A DNA stretch of 48,597 bases from an uncultured Bacteroidales bacterium (GTDB lineage: Bacteria; Bacteroidota; Bacteroidia; Bacteroidales; UBA4417). The stretch is taken from assembly GCA_903946925.1 (NCBI GenBank), contig CAJAXK010000324.1:1-48597 (forward strand), read 5' to 3'. This document shows, piece after piece, positions 17,368 through 25,667 of this stretch. The position numbers and the translations under genes are program-made. Numbering within the stretch: position 1 is the first letter of the stretch; each line of letters begins with the position of its first letter. The notes beneath the pieces were generated by a model, which was given only the letters and a program-made list of their open reading frames with translations, ran no database searches and had not been told where the DNA came from.

Positions 17368-17709
17368 ATGTCAAAAAAAGCTAAACCCACCGGAATAGTA
17401 TATTCAACAAACCCTCACTTTAATTACCTTGTAGAAGAAGATAAGGAACCAACAACCTTGCCTCCACAGCAACAAAACTTACGGGTTATGCTCGACAAAA
17501 AGCAACGCGGGGGAAAACAGGTAACTCTTATTACCGGATTTATCGGATCGCAAAACGACCTTGAAGAATTGGGCAGGATGTTAAAAAGCAAATGTGGCGT
17601 TGGTGGTTCAGCTAAAGATAACGAAATCATAATACAAGGCGATTTCAGGGCAAAAGTCATGGAATTAATTACCAAAGCCGGATACAAGGCAAAATTAGCA
17701 GGAGGCTGA
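17368..17709 (+). CDS. yciH: SUI1/eIF1-like translation initiation factor (YciH family)
   Basis: The protein has 113 residues. Residues about 40-110 are the SUI1 fold: LDKKQRGGKQVTLITGF, DLEELGRMLKSKCGVGGSAKDNEIIIQGDF and a C-terminal ITKAGYKAKLAGG, all diagnostic of the YciH/eIF1 family. The N-terminal ~35 residues are an extension typical of bacterial members. eIF1 controls start-codon fidelity in eukaryotes; bacterial YciH is nonessential and is thought to influence initiation. The ATG at 17368 is the first in frame. The MscS-type channel follows after 49 bp, so the two could share a transcript. Confidence 0.9.
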   Translation: MSKKAKPTGIVYSTNPHFNYLVEEDKEPTTLPPQQQNLRVMLDKKQRGGKQVTLITGFIGSQNDLEELGRMLKSKCGVGGSAKDNEIIIQGDFRAKVMELITKAGYKAKLAGG

Positions 17710-17758
17710 GATCCGATTTTTTAATCAAAACCATTTTTAATTTTAAATCGAATAAAAA

Positions 17759-19045
17759 ATGTTTGAAGCATTTATAAAAACAATAACACATTGGCTTACC
17801 CAAATTGGCTTTTCGCCAGAAGCAGCTTCCAAAATAGCGGGTATTTCCGACTTTGTTATGGTGTTGTTGTTAGGAGGGGTTATTTATTACATTTCAAAAT
17901 TTATTATCCTGAAAATCATTAAAAGGATTGCTTTGCGCACAGCCAGTAGTTGGGACGACGAACTTCTTGAGCATAAGGTTTTCCAACGCATGGCTTTCCT
18001 TGTACCCGGAATACTTGTTTACCAGTCAATTCCAGTTACTTTGGATGAATTTCCGGCATTCATTCCGGTCATTTTAAAACTTACCAATTTATATATAATT
18101 ATCATTTTTCAAATGATAATCAATTCATTCCTCAACGCGGTTTATGCCATTTACCAAAAAAGCGAATTTGCACTATATCATCCAATAAAGGGGTATATAC
18201 AAATTGGGAAAATTGTTATTTATATAGTTGTTTTCCTGTTGATTATCTCACTTTTGTTCAACCAGTCGCCTTTGTATATGTTGACTGGTCTGGGTGCTTT
18301 TTCGGCAGTTCTTTTGTTGATTTTTAAGGATCCAATACTGGGATTTGTGGGTGGCATCCAACTTTCGGCCAACGATATGGTGAGGCAAGGCGATTGGATC
18401 AGTATGCCCAAATATGGTGCCGATGGAACGGTACTCGAAATCTCCCTCACAACAGTGAAAGTTCAAAATTTCGATAATACAATTTCCACATTACCAACCT
18501 ATTCACTTGTTTCTGAATCGTTCCAGAATTATCGGGGAATGAAAGATTCGGGCGTGCGGCGTATGAAGCGTTCCTTGAGCATCGACATGTCGAGCGTGAA
18601 ATTCTGCTCACAGGAAATGCTGGATAAGTTTAGGAAAATCACTATCTTACAAGAATATATTGACCGTACCGAAGCCGAACTCGAAAATTATAACAAGGAG
18701 AACAAAATTGACAATTCAATTTTTATAAATGGGAAACGCCAGACAAACATAGGGGTTTTCAGGGCTTACCTTGAGGAATATTTGGCTCATCACCCATTGG
18801 TTGACAATACAAGTGATCTGCTTGTCCGTCAACTTCAGCCAAACTCATCTGGGATTCCAATCGAAATTTACGCCTTTACCCTTGAAACTGGTTTTATCCG
18901 CTACGAAAAAGTACAATCCGATATTTTTGATCATATACTTGCCATTGTGCCTCAATTCGATCTGCGTGTTTTTCAAAGCCCAACAGGTGAAGATTTACGG
19001 CAAAGCAACGCGGTATATTTTGAAAGAAGCGATAACACGGTATAA
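17759..19045 (+). CDS. Mechanosensitive channel of the MscS family (YbdG-like)
   Basis: The protein has 428 residues with about five membrane segments in the first 205. The last of them, LTGLGAFSAVLLLIFKDPILGFVGGIQL (given here in two parts: LTGLGAFSAVLLLIF at about 174 and KDPILGFVGGIQL after it), is the MscS pore helix. The beta domain follows (VRQGDWISMPKYGADGTVLEISLTTVKV, about 208-240; start VRQGDWISM). A C-terminal region of about 160 residues has an insertion relative to small MscS, resembling E. coli YbdG (about 415 residues). The expected role is a pressure-release channel in the inner membrane under hypo-osmotic shock. It converges with the LytTR gene at 19184. Confidence 0.9.
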   Translation: MFEAFIKTITHWLTQIGFSPEAASKIAGISDFVMVLLLGGVIYYISKFIILKIIKRIALRTASSWDDELLEHKVFQRMAFLVPGILVYQSIPVTLDEFPAFIPVILKLTNLYIIIIFQMIINSFLNAVYAIYQKSEFALYHPIKGYIQIGKIVIYIVVFLLIISLLFNQSPLYMLTGLGAFSAVLLLIFKDPILGFVGGIQLSANDMVRQGDWISMPKYGADGTVLEISLTTVKVQNFDNTISTLPTYSLVSESFQNYRGMKDSGVRRMKRSLSIDMSSVKFCSQEMLDKFRKITILQEYIDRTEAELENYNKENKIDNSIFINGKRQTNIGVFRAYLEEYLAHHPLVDNTSDLLVRQLQPNSSGIPIEIYAFTLETGFIRYEKVQSDIFDHILAIVPQFDLRVFQSPTGEDLRQSNAVYFERSDNTV

Positions 19046-19145
19046 TGAATTGTATTAGTATGATGTACATTTAATTTTTGTGTTAGGCAATCTAAAAATC
19101 TTGCACTGCTGTTTTCAAATTGATAAAGTCAAAAATTGTTTGCCA

Positions 19146-19180
19146 ATCGCACATCGCACATCCCACATCGCACATCCCTG
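19146..19180. repeat. ATCGCAC heptanucleotide array (4-5 units)
   Basis: The units ATCGCAC, ATCGCAC, ATCCCAC, ATCGCAC and a partial ATCCCTG run in tandem between the convergent MscS and LytTR genes. The unit is again 7 bp, like the arrays at 10928, 11005, 21773 and 21879, but with different bases. Confidence 0.8.
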
Positions 19181-19183
19181 CCC

Positions 19184-19933
19184 TTACCTATCGAGCCAGT
19201 TTTTAAAATCCTGGACCCGTTCGCGGGAAACTATGATTTCATCGTCGTTGATACCTTCAATTTTAAGCCGCAGCCGGCTGTTGGTCCACACAAGAATATT
19301 GCTGCAAGCTTGTATAGAAACAATGTATTTACGGTTAATCCTGAAACAGAGGTTTACATCCAACAAAGCCTCTAATTGGTCAATGGAATATTCGATACAA
19401 TAATCCCTGTTTGAGGCGGTATGGATATAAGTGGCTTTGCCAAGGCTGTAAAAGGCTAGGATTTCCTCAATCGGAATGCTTTTTATTTTATCCCCCACCT
19501 TAACCATAAACCTCGATTTATAGGTTTTTGTTACCGTGGAATTGCTTATAGCCAATAACTTATCGCTTGTGTTGCTGTTTGAAAACTGTTTCGATTTTTC
19601 GATGGCTTTCTTCAACCTTTCTTCTTCCACCGGTTTGAGCAAGTAATCAATGCCATTGGTTTTAAATGCATCTATGGCATAATGATCGTAAGCCGTGGTA
19701 AAAATGATGGGGCATTTTACCGTTACTTTCTCAAATATCCCGAAACTTAAGCCATCGGCGAGCTGCACATCCGAAAAAATAAGCTCAATGCCCGGATGGG
19801 TGTACAGGAATGGGATTGCATCGCGAACAGACTCGATTTTGGCAACAATTCGCATTTCGGGGGCAACTTTCAGCAGTAGCCTTTCCAGGTGGTTTGCAGC
19901 CCGCGATTCGTCTTCAAGTATAATCACATTCAT
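19184..19933 (-). CDS. LytTR-type response regulator
   Basis: The protein has 249 residues. Residues 1-115 are a CheY-like receiver: VIILEDE (acidic pocket Glu7, Asp8), the phosphoacceptor Asp55 in IFSDVQLADG, and Lys in YLLKPVEEE. Residues about 145-249 are a LytTR DNA-binding domain (RFMVKVGDKIKSIPIEEILAFYS, first part; CFRINRKYIVSI; DEIIVSRERVQDFKNWL at the end). It overlaps the kinase gene by 4 bp (ATGA), indicating translational coupling. The targets are unknown; the adjacent TPR-like and TonB receptor genes on the same strand are reasonable candidates. The 7-bp repeat tract lies just past its stop codon. Confidence 0.93.
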   Translation of the reverse strand: MNVIILEDESRAANHLERLLLKVAPEMRIVAKIESVRDAIPFLYTHPGIELIFSDVQLADGLSFGIFEKVTVKCPIIFTTAYDHYAIDAFKTNGIDYLLKPVEEERLKKAIEKSKQFSNSNTSDKLLAISNSTVTKTYKSRFMVKVGDKIKSIPIEEILAFYSLGKATYIHTASNRDYCIEYSIDQLEALLDVNLCFRINRKYIVSIQACSNILVWTNSRLRLKIEGINDDEIIVSRERVQDFKNWLDR

Positions 19934-20973
19934 TTTTCTGCCGATTTTAAAATGGGTACACGGACGATGAATTTGCCATCGGATTCAAGCACATCTATCT
20001 GCTTATCGGTAAAAAAGCCAAACTGTTGCACTATGTTTTTCAAACCGGTATTTTTAGAATCCCCGCCAACTTTTTTAACTTTAAGCGAGTTCAGCACTTC
20101 AATATAATTGCCATCCCTGCATATTCGAACATGCAGCGGAAAAGCTTCCGAAACTTCGTTGTGTTTCACCGCATTTTCAACCAGCAACTGAAGTGTCATG
20201 GGCACAATCAAATCGTCAGCTTCGGCTAAAAGGTCAATTTTTATATCAAGTTTATCCTCGAACCTGGTTTTCAACAGGTAGATATACGAGCGCATAAATT
20301 CCAGTTCCTCGCTTAAAGGCACAAGTTCTTTGTCTCGGCAGTCGAGCACATAGCGGAACAAATCGCTAAGTTGGTTGATGAATTTTACTGCCATAGCCTG
20401 ATCTGCATACACCAAGTCGCTCAGCACATTAAAACTGTTGAACAGGAAATGGGGGTTCAACTGGTTGCGCAACGACTCGTATTTGTAAGCCATCATTTCA
20501 ACTTTCAGGTTTTCGGCTTTAACAACTGCTTTTTTCCACGCCTTGAAAAACCCGATAGCTGTAAAAATGAGCGAAATATTAAAAGAGATCATGAAAGTGA
20601 AAAAACTCGACCTTGCGGCAAAATCCCAGCCCTCGTCGGGTAAAGAATGGTATTTCAAAAAATACATCAGGTATTTTACCAGCATAAAAGCTATTACCGA
20701 ATAAAACACAAGGCTTATTATTCCAAGTACTGAACGCTGGACTGGCTTTTCAATCCATTTGATTTTTTTGTCGAGTAAATGGTTTATCAACACAGAACCA
20801 GTCCATTGTGTAAAAACTATCATAAAAGACCATAGAACATTAAAAAGGAAATCGGGTAAACTTTGGATAGGGCGATTTATAAAAAATACCACAACCACCA
20901 GGCTAAAACCGATGTTTGTTAGTATAAATTGTATGATGCTGAAAGGTTTTAACAAGTCCTTTATAAAGTTCAT
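19930..20973 (-). CDS. LytS-type sensor histidine kinase
   Basis: The protein has 347 residues with four hydrophobic segments in the first ~150 and no large extracytoplasmic domain. It belongs to the His_kinase (PF06580) type: SLRNQLNPHFLFNSFNVLSDL, of which NPHFLFN carries His175, the predicted phosphorylation site. The HATPase region follows with the N-box LLVENAVKHNE and a short G-box NTGLKNIVQQFGF. The signal is probably membrane-borne. It sits directly before the LytTR gene with a 4-bp overlap. A long inverted repeat lies 61-105 bp upstream of its ATG and may be an operator. Confidence 0.92.
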   Translation of the reverse strand: MNFIKDLLKPFSIIQFILTNIGFSLVVVVFFINRPIQSLPDFLFNVLWSFMIVFTQWTGSVLINHLLDKKIKWIEKPVQRSVLGIISLVFYSVIAFMLVKYLMYFLKYHSLPDEGWDFAARSSFFTFMISFNISLIFTAIGFFKAWKKAVVKAENLKVEMMAYKYESLRNQLNPHFLFNSFNVLSDLVYADQAMAVKFINQLSDLFRYVLDCRDKELVPLSEELEFMRSYIYLLKTRFEDKLDIKIDLLAEADDLIVPMTLQLLVENAVKHNEVSEAFPLHVRICRDGNYIEVLNSLKVKKVGGDSKNTGLKNIVQQFGFFTDKQIDVLESDGKFIVRVPILKSAEK

Positions 20974-21033
20974 GGTTTAGGCTTTTATCGGGTAAAAGTA
21001 AGGGTTCTGTGTGATTTTAATTGGGATTTTACA

Positions 21034-21078
21034 ATTTGAAGTGTAAAACACACTATTTGTGCGCATTACACTTCAAAT
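21034..21078. promoter_or_regulatory. Perfect 13-bp inverted repeat upstream of lytS-lytTR
   Basis: ATTTGAAGTGTAA (21034-21046) and its exact complement TTACACTTCAAAT (21066-21078) are separated by 19 nt, so the arm centres are 32 bp apart, about three helical turns. There is no T tract on either side, which argues for an operator rather than a terminator. A second palindrome, TATCAAAT/ATTTGATA (21086-21107), lies next to it near the stop codon of the 216-residue gene. Confidence 0.55.
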
Positions 21079-21118
21079 CTTGCTTTATCAAATGATCAAA
21101 TTTGATATTATTGAGTCT

Positions 21119-21769
21119 TTATTTAGTTTCTGGACAGCCTTTAACAAGCCCTTCGGCCTGATCTTTTCCCCAGTTAGGGTAAAGCGGCGATTTGGGTTTG
21201 AAATCGTCCCATTTTGCTAACAATTCCTTTGCCTGTCCGCAATATTCGGACGGATCATTGCCGAAAAACCGAGCTGTTCCCATATCGTTTTGCAATTTTA
21301 AAACCTTGGCCCTTGGGTTTCCGGGTTCCATAGCAAGTGCTTTGCCCAACGACTGCGAAGAAAGCATACTGTACTTTTGACCTCGTTCCATTGGGTTAAC
21401 CACAAGCCTTGCCGTATAACAAAACCCCTGCAAAACATAAACTTCGGCCTCATTCGGGGCTAAGGCAAGGATTTTTTCAATTGATTTTTCAGCCTCATCA
21501 AGGTATTCGTCTTTCTTTTTGGCATCGGTTGGCTCCATAAAACTCATTAAAATGTAGCAATGCGAATGGTAGTACAAAGGCAGCCACTCTGATTTTTCGG
21601 CATTTGCAATTAGTCCGAACCTGTTGCCTAATGCCTGCATATCTGCAACAGTTTTACAACTGGCATATTGGCCTAATGCCTCGCCCATGGCTCCGGCAAA
21701 TTCTTTGCTTTGGCTTTTGCCGCTTAGGGCAAGAAAAATAATCGCGATTGAAAGGAATGTGTTTTTCAT
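21119..21769 (-). CDS. Secreted TPR-like protein, 216 residues
   Basis: The N-terminus is a signal peptide (MKNTFLSIAIIFLALSGKSQ). The mature part is helical and resembles tetratricopeptide repeats: LDEAEKSIEKILALAPNEAE near 95-115 and SSQSLGKALAMEPGNPRAK near 145-165 have the spacing and the small/hydrophobic pattern of TPR units. The C-terminus is rich in Pro and Cys (DPSEYCGQAKELL, GLVKGCPETK). Its 5' region is entirely a 7-bp repeat array beginning 4 bp before the ATG, so no standard promoter or ribosome binding site is visible. It may be co-transcribed from the TonB receptor gene upstream on the same strand. The specific function is unknown. Confidence 0.85.
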   Translation of the reverse strand: MKNTFLSIAIIFLALSGKSQSKEFAGAMGEALGQYASCKTVADMQALGNRFGLIANAEKSEWLPLYYHSHCYILMSFMEPTDAKKKDEYLDEAEKSIEKILALAPNEAEVYVLQGFCYTARLVVNPMERGQKYSMLSSQSLGKALAMEPGNPRAKVLKLQNDMGTARFFGNDPSEYCGQAKELLAKWDDFKPKSPLYPNWGKDQAEGLVKGCPETK

Positions 21770-21772
21770 GTA

Positions 21773-21842
21773 GTTATTGGTTATTAGTTATTGGTTATTT
21801 GTTATTTGCTATTTGTTATTGGTTATTAGTTATTGGTTATTG
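21773..21842. repeat. GTTATTN heptanucleotide array (10 units)
   Basis: Ten consecutive 7-bp units (GTTATTG, GTTATTA, GTTATTT, one GCTATTT) occupy the immediate 5' flank of the 21119-21769 gene. Confidence 0.92.
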
Positions 21843-21878
21843 GCAATTGCATGTATGCGATTCTTCATTCTTTATCCG

Positions 21879-21962
21879 CAATCCGTAATCCGTAATCCGC
21901 AATCCGCAATCCGTAATCTGCAATCCGTAATCCGCAATCCGCAATCCGCAATCCGCAATCCG
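21879..21962. repeat. CAATCCG/TAATCCG heptanucleotide array (12 units)
   Basis: Twelve consecutive 7-bp units run with only CAATCCG/TAATCCG variants and one TAATCTG. The reverse complement gives GGATTGC/GGATTAC, the same unit family as 10928-10990. It lies just after the TonB receptor stop codon, separated from the GTTATTN array by about 36 bp. Confidence 0.92.
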
Positions 21963-21989
21963 CAATTCTAATTACGCCAGTCTTATCGT

Positions 21990-24152
21990 TTAGTCTATTT
22001 TATCTATTTGATTGGCCTCGCCTTTCTTTGAAAGCGTGATAAAACATGCAACGATAAAAAACCTATCAGCACCCACCGTAATCGGCGAACTTCGGTACAC
22101 CCCTTGCTCATCGGGAACACTTGCATACGAGTTTCCATATCCTTGCTTAAACCCGAAAACATTGGTAACAGCGCCATACAGTATAATATTCTGTTTAAAA
22201 AGAAAACTCCAGCTTACATCAACGCTTCTGTAAGGTTTTGTATGTTCACCATTAAAAACTTCGGAATTTGGGTTGTTGTAAACCCGAGGCGAAGAATATT
22301 TGAAGTTAGCGCTCAAATACGATCTCAACCCGCCAAACCAATGTTTGTAAACTGCCGCAAAATTGTGTTTGCTTGCAAATCCGGGCACAACAAGGGCAGG
22401 ATAATTTTTATAGTCGCGTTTGGTATCAATAAAGGAATAGGAAATCCAGTAATCTCCGTTTTTAATGGTCTTTTTATCTCTCCAAAACACATCAATCCCT
22501 TTGGCATATCCATAACCCGAATTGGAATAACTTTCTGGTAAATAGAAGGCGTTGCTATTAAGTTTCGCAAGTTTCCTATAATCCTTGTAGTAAACTTCAG
22601 CGCGGAAAGTGCGCTCATTTTTCGAAGTCTGGTAACTCAAAGTGTAATGATCGGCCCTATCGTAATCAAGCGTATTGGTGTACAGAAGATAATCATCCGT
22701 TGGATCTTGGTAAAACCATCCATAAGCCAGCGAAAGTTGTCCGTTCTTTGAAACTTTATACGCTGCCGAAATACGTGGAACCAAGTTTGCCTTACGCAGA
22801 TAACCCGAATATTCGGCTCGTGCCCCAACGCGGGCTACCAGCTTCGACGAAACATAAATTTCGGCCTCGGCAAATGCTGATGAAGTATTGTTTGTAAAGG
22901 TATTGGCAATTAGTTTGGTTGAAGCCGAATATTTTTGCGAGTAGGTTTTTGTGAAAAACTCAGCTCCTATGTGCAAGGTAACCATTTCGTTGTAGAAGTT
23001 GGTAAACACATTTTTTACATGAGCGCCACAAAGAAGTTTATCAACCGAAATCGTATCGTAGGCTATATCGTCTTTATTGTTGGTAAACGATGCCGAAGTT
23101 GCAATGTTCCATTTCTTTCCGAGACCACTTTTCCATGAGGCATTTAAAAAATAATTGTCGTTGCTTAGTGCATAATCGTAAAATTGGCCTTCCCTGTTAA
23201 GGTCTTCCTGGTTTATGGTATATCTCGAATTGGTAAAGCTGCTGTATAATTTCAGCATCCCGGTTTTGCCGGTTTTTTGCCTTAGGCTGAAAGCACCTTC
23301 CGAATTGGACGGATAGCTCACCCATCCATAGTTTTGGGGCACAACCCACATGTACGGGCCAAGGTTATTGTAGGATAAAGTGGCTGTTACTGCCCCTGTT
23401 TTCCAAAGTTTTGTTCCGGCAACACCTAACCCTACTGACATAATCGAAAGATCAAGTTGTTCTTCGGCAGGCATATCATTTGTATTTAGTATAAGCACCG
23501 ACGAGAGTGCCTGTCCGTATTCAGCCGAATAGCCGCCAGTGCTAAAAATGGTCCCTTTAAACATAAACGGGTTAAAACGCCCCCTCACCGACATATTGGG
23601 CGCCGCCGAACTATACGGTGCATACACAAGCGAACCGTCAATATAAGTCTGCGACTCTTCACTATCGCCACCTTTTACAAAAAGCTTTCCTGATTCGCCG
23701 TTGGTTGTTGTGCCGGGCAACGATTGCAATGCACCATATACATCGCCAACGGCACCAGCGGTTGTAATCATATCCAGCGGGGTGAGTATATTGGCACGTT
23801 TCTTGTCGCCTGCTTCAAAAGTACCAGCGGTAATAGTAACAGCATTCAACTTAACAAACTCATCTTCTAAACTAATTTCAAGCTTAATAGGTTTTCCATT
23901 CAACTCAAATTCCTGAATATAAGGTTTGTGCGAAATGTATTCCGCTTTTAGGGTAACCTTGCCGGTTTTTGATGTTTTGAAACTGAACTTACCGGAGGAA
24001 TCAGCAGAAACACCATCGTAAGTGCCTTCTAAATAAACATTTGCACCGGGCAATGTGCCATTTTTATCGTAAACGGTGCCCGAAATAGCAGTTTGGCTAA
24101 AAACCTGTAAGGTTGATAAAGCAATTAGAATGAGGGCTAAGTATGTTTTCAT
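21990..24152 (-). CDS. TonB-dependent outer membrane receptor with carboxypeptidase-like domain
   Basis: I start it at the ATG at 24152, which gives 720 residues and a clean signal peptide (MKTYLALILIALSTLQVFSQ); the longer frame to 24218 would add 22 charged residues before the signal. Residues about 22-105 are a carboxypeptidase-regulatory-like Ig domain (ISGTVYDKNGTLPGANVYL). Residues about 110-215 are the plug (LTPLDMITTAGAVGDVYGALQSLPG, first part; LFVKGGDSEES; MSVRGRFNPFMFKG). The rest is a beta-barrel ending near FFIVACFITLSKK. It imports an unknown ligand across the outer membrane using TonB energy. There is no SusD partner, so a siderophore, cofactor or peptide ligand is as likely as a glycan. 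Confidence 0.88.
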   Translation of the reverse strand: MKTYLALILIALSTLQVFSQTAISGTVYDKNGTLPGANVYLEGTYDGVSADSSGKFSFKTSKTGKVTLKAEYISHKPYIQEFELNGKPIKLEISLEDEFVKLNAVTITAGTFEAGDKKRANILTPLDMITTAGAVGDVYGALQSLPGTTTNGESGKLFVKGGDSEESQTYIDGSLVYAPYSSAAPNMSVRGRFNPFMFKGTIFSTGGYSAEYGQALSSVLILNTNDMPAEEQLDLSIMSVGLGVAGTKLWKTGAVTATLSYNNLGPYMWVVPQNYGWVSYPSNSEGAFSLRQKTGKTGMLKLYSSFTNSRYTINQEDLNREGQFYDYALSNDNYFLNASWKSGLGKKWNIATSASFTNNKDDIAYDTISVDKLLCGAHVKNVFTNFYNEMVTLHIGAEFFTKTYSQKYSASTKLIANTFTNNTSSAFAEAEIYVSSKLVARVGARAEYSGYLRKANLVPRISAAYKVSKNGQLSLAYGWFYQDPTDDYLLYTNTLDYDRADHYTLSYQTSKNERTFRAEVYYKDYRKLAKLNSNAFYLPESYSNSGYGYAKGIDVFWRDKKTIKNGDYWISYSFIDTKRDYKNYPALVVPGFASKHNFAAVYKHWFGGLRSYLSANFKYSSPRVYNNPNSEVFNGEHTKPYRSVDVSWSFLFKQNIILYGAVTNVFGFKQGYGNSYASVPDEQGVYRSSPITVGADRFFIVACFITLSKKGEANQIDKID

Positions 24153-24380
24153 CTCTGTGGTTCTGACTTTCGTTTTGTTTGATGCTGCAAATTTGTTGCG
24201 CTTTACGCGAGGATGCAACTAATACTTGCCGAACTGTAGAAATTGAAGGATGAACTGTTTAATTTGGTTCAGGGTATGTTTTTATGGGCTTTGTGCTTTA
24301 GAGGCTGAAAATTACGCATAAATACAAAGTAAGTATATTAGGATTGTAATAAACAAACACTTGAAAACAATCTGCAATAA

Positions 24381-24524
24381 AATGAATTTGAAAAATACAC
24401 AGCAACTATTGACACTGTTTTATACTTGAAAATTTATACGATTGAAAAAGATCAACGAATCGATTATTTAAGGAATTTAGCCAACGGAAACCAACTTTGT
24501 TTAATTACTGAAAACAATATTTAA
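24381..24524 (+). other. Coding-like open frame without a start codon
   Basis: After an in-frame TAA at 24378, 47 codons stay open up to TAA at 24522, reading ...TVLYLKIYTIEKDQRIDYL and RNLANGNQLCLITENNI. The composition looks protein-like and it ends 6 bp before the HAD gene, but no ATG is present. It could be a gene fragment or chance. The remainder of the 378-bp divergent gap (24153-24530) holds no element I can support. Confidence 0.25.
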
Positions 24525-24530
24525 TACTTT

Positions 24531-25169
24531 ATGCCTCAACAGGATACAATAATTTGGGATTGGAACGGGACTTTGCTCGATGATGCCGAAATATGCCTTT
24601 CGTCAATCAACAGTATGCTCGATATACGGTTGTTGCCAACAATCAGCATGGAAACTTACCGCGATGTTTTTACTTTTCCAGTGATTGATTATTATACCAA
24701 AATTGGTTTTGATTTTACCATCGAAAAATGGGAAACCGTTGCCATGGAGTTTATTGATTTGTATATGAGCAAATTGCCTAAATGCAGATTAACAAAATTC
24801 GCACATAGTTCGCTCGAGTACTTCAATCAAAAAGGCTACCGTCAAGCTATAATTTCGGCCATGCAGCACGATTCTTTACTCAAATCCGTTTCCGATTTGG
24901 GCATCCACAACTATTTTGATCATATTGGTGGCATCGGCGACCATTATGCTACAAGCAAAATAGACAACGCCATTAACTATTTAAACACTTCGGGCGCAAA
25001 TCCAGATAAAATAACCTTGATCGGCGATACAATCCATGATACCGAAGTTGCTACCAAATTGAATTGTAAATGCATTTTGGTAGCAAGCGGGCACCAATCC
25101 TATGAAAGGTTATTAGAAACAGATTTTCCAGTTATTGGCGATTTATCCCGGATCGACTTTTTTTTCTAA
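24531..25169 (+). CDS. HAD-superfamily phosphatase (Gph/PpaX-like)
   Basis: The protein has 212 residues and the haloacid dehalogenase motifs in order: motif I IIWDWNGTLLDD with nucleophile Asp10 (the usual second Asp is Asn12), motif II AIISAM near 110, motif III Lys in ATSKIDNA near 143, and motif IV LIGDTIHDTEVA near 165. A helical cap is inserted after motif I, as in phosphoglycolate phosphatase-like enzymes. It should hydrolyse a small cytoplasmic phosphate ester; the substrate cannot be read from the sequence. The Asp-to-Asn change at the +2 position is common in a subset of the family. A DUF4440-like lipoprotein follows 18 bp after the stop. Confidence 0.88.
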   Translation: MPQQDTIIWDWNGTLLDDAEICLSSINSMLDIRLLPTISMETYRDVFTFPVIDYYTKIGFDFTIEKWETVAMEFIDLYMSKLPKCRLTKFAHSSLEYFNQKGYRQAIISAMQHDSLLKSVSDLGIHNYFDHIGGIGDHYATSKIDNAINYLNTSGANPDKITLIGDTIHDTEVATKLNCKCILVASGHQSYERLLETDFPVIGDLSRIDFFF

Positions 25170-25187
25170 CAAACAATATATTTCAAC

Positions 25188-25667
25188 ATGAAGGCAAGCC
25201 GTTTAATCCATATTTGGGCTATTTCATTGATCCTGTTAGTAAATGTAACTGCCTGTACAAAAAAAACTTCTATGGAAAGCCATGAAACCCTACTTGAAAC
25301 CGACCGCTTGTACTCCGCACTTTCAGTGAAACAGGGAATGAACGCGGCGTTTTTGGCTATGTTTGATTCGGCTGGAGTAAAATTGCAAACTAACCACCTT
25401 CCGATTGTGGGATTTGAAAACATCAAGGCTTTTCTGAGGAGCGGGAACGACTCTTCATTTACCCTTACATGGGAACCGATGTTTGCAAAACTTGCCTCTT
25501 CGGGCGATATGGGCTATACCTATGGCACTTATAAAATAGCAGACAAGGCAACCGATTCGATTACCAGTCAGGGAACGTATGTTACGATCTGGGGTAAAGA
25601 CAGCAGTGGCCAATGGAAGGTTTTACTCGATACTGGAAACGAAGGCTTAGGAACTGCAAATAATTGA
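25188..25667 (+). CDS. DUF4440/SnoaL-like (NTF2-fold) lipoprotein
   Basis: The protein has 159 residues with a lipoprotein signal ending at lipobox VTAC, Cys23. Residues about 33-150 follow the DUF4440/NTF2-like pattern: LLETDRLYSALSVKQGMNAAF, then FDSAGVKL, GFENIKAFL, LTWEPMFAKLASSGDMGYTYGTY (first part LTWEPMFAKL), a conserved GTYVTIWGKDSSGQWKVLLD (20 residues) near the end. The family includes ketosteroid-isomerase-fold proteins that are often of unknown function. It lies 18 bp after the HAD gene and may be co-transcribed with it. Confidence 0.85.
   Translation: MKASRLIHIWAISLILLVNVTACTKKTSMESHETLLETDRLYSALSVKQGMNAAFLAMFDSAGVKLQTNHLPIVGFENIKAFLRSGNDSSFTLTWEPMFAKLASSGDMGYTYGTYKIADKATDSITSQGTYVTIWGKDSSGQWKVLLDTGNEGLGTANN

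Noticed and set aside
21777-21971. 64-codon frame on the plus strand
   Set aside because: It lies within the heptamer arrays; the apparent peptide repeats come from the DNA period.
21990-24218. Longer start for the TonB receptor at 24218
   Set aside because: It would put 22 charged residues before a clear signal peptide; the start at 24152 fits export better.
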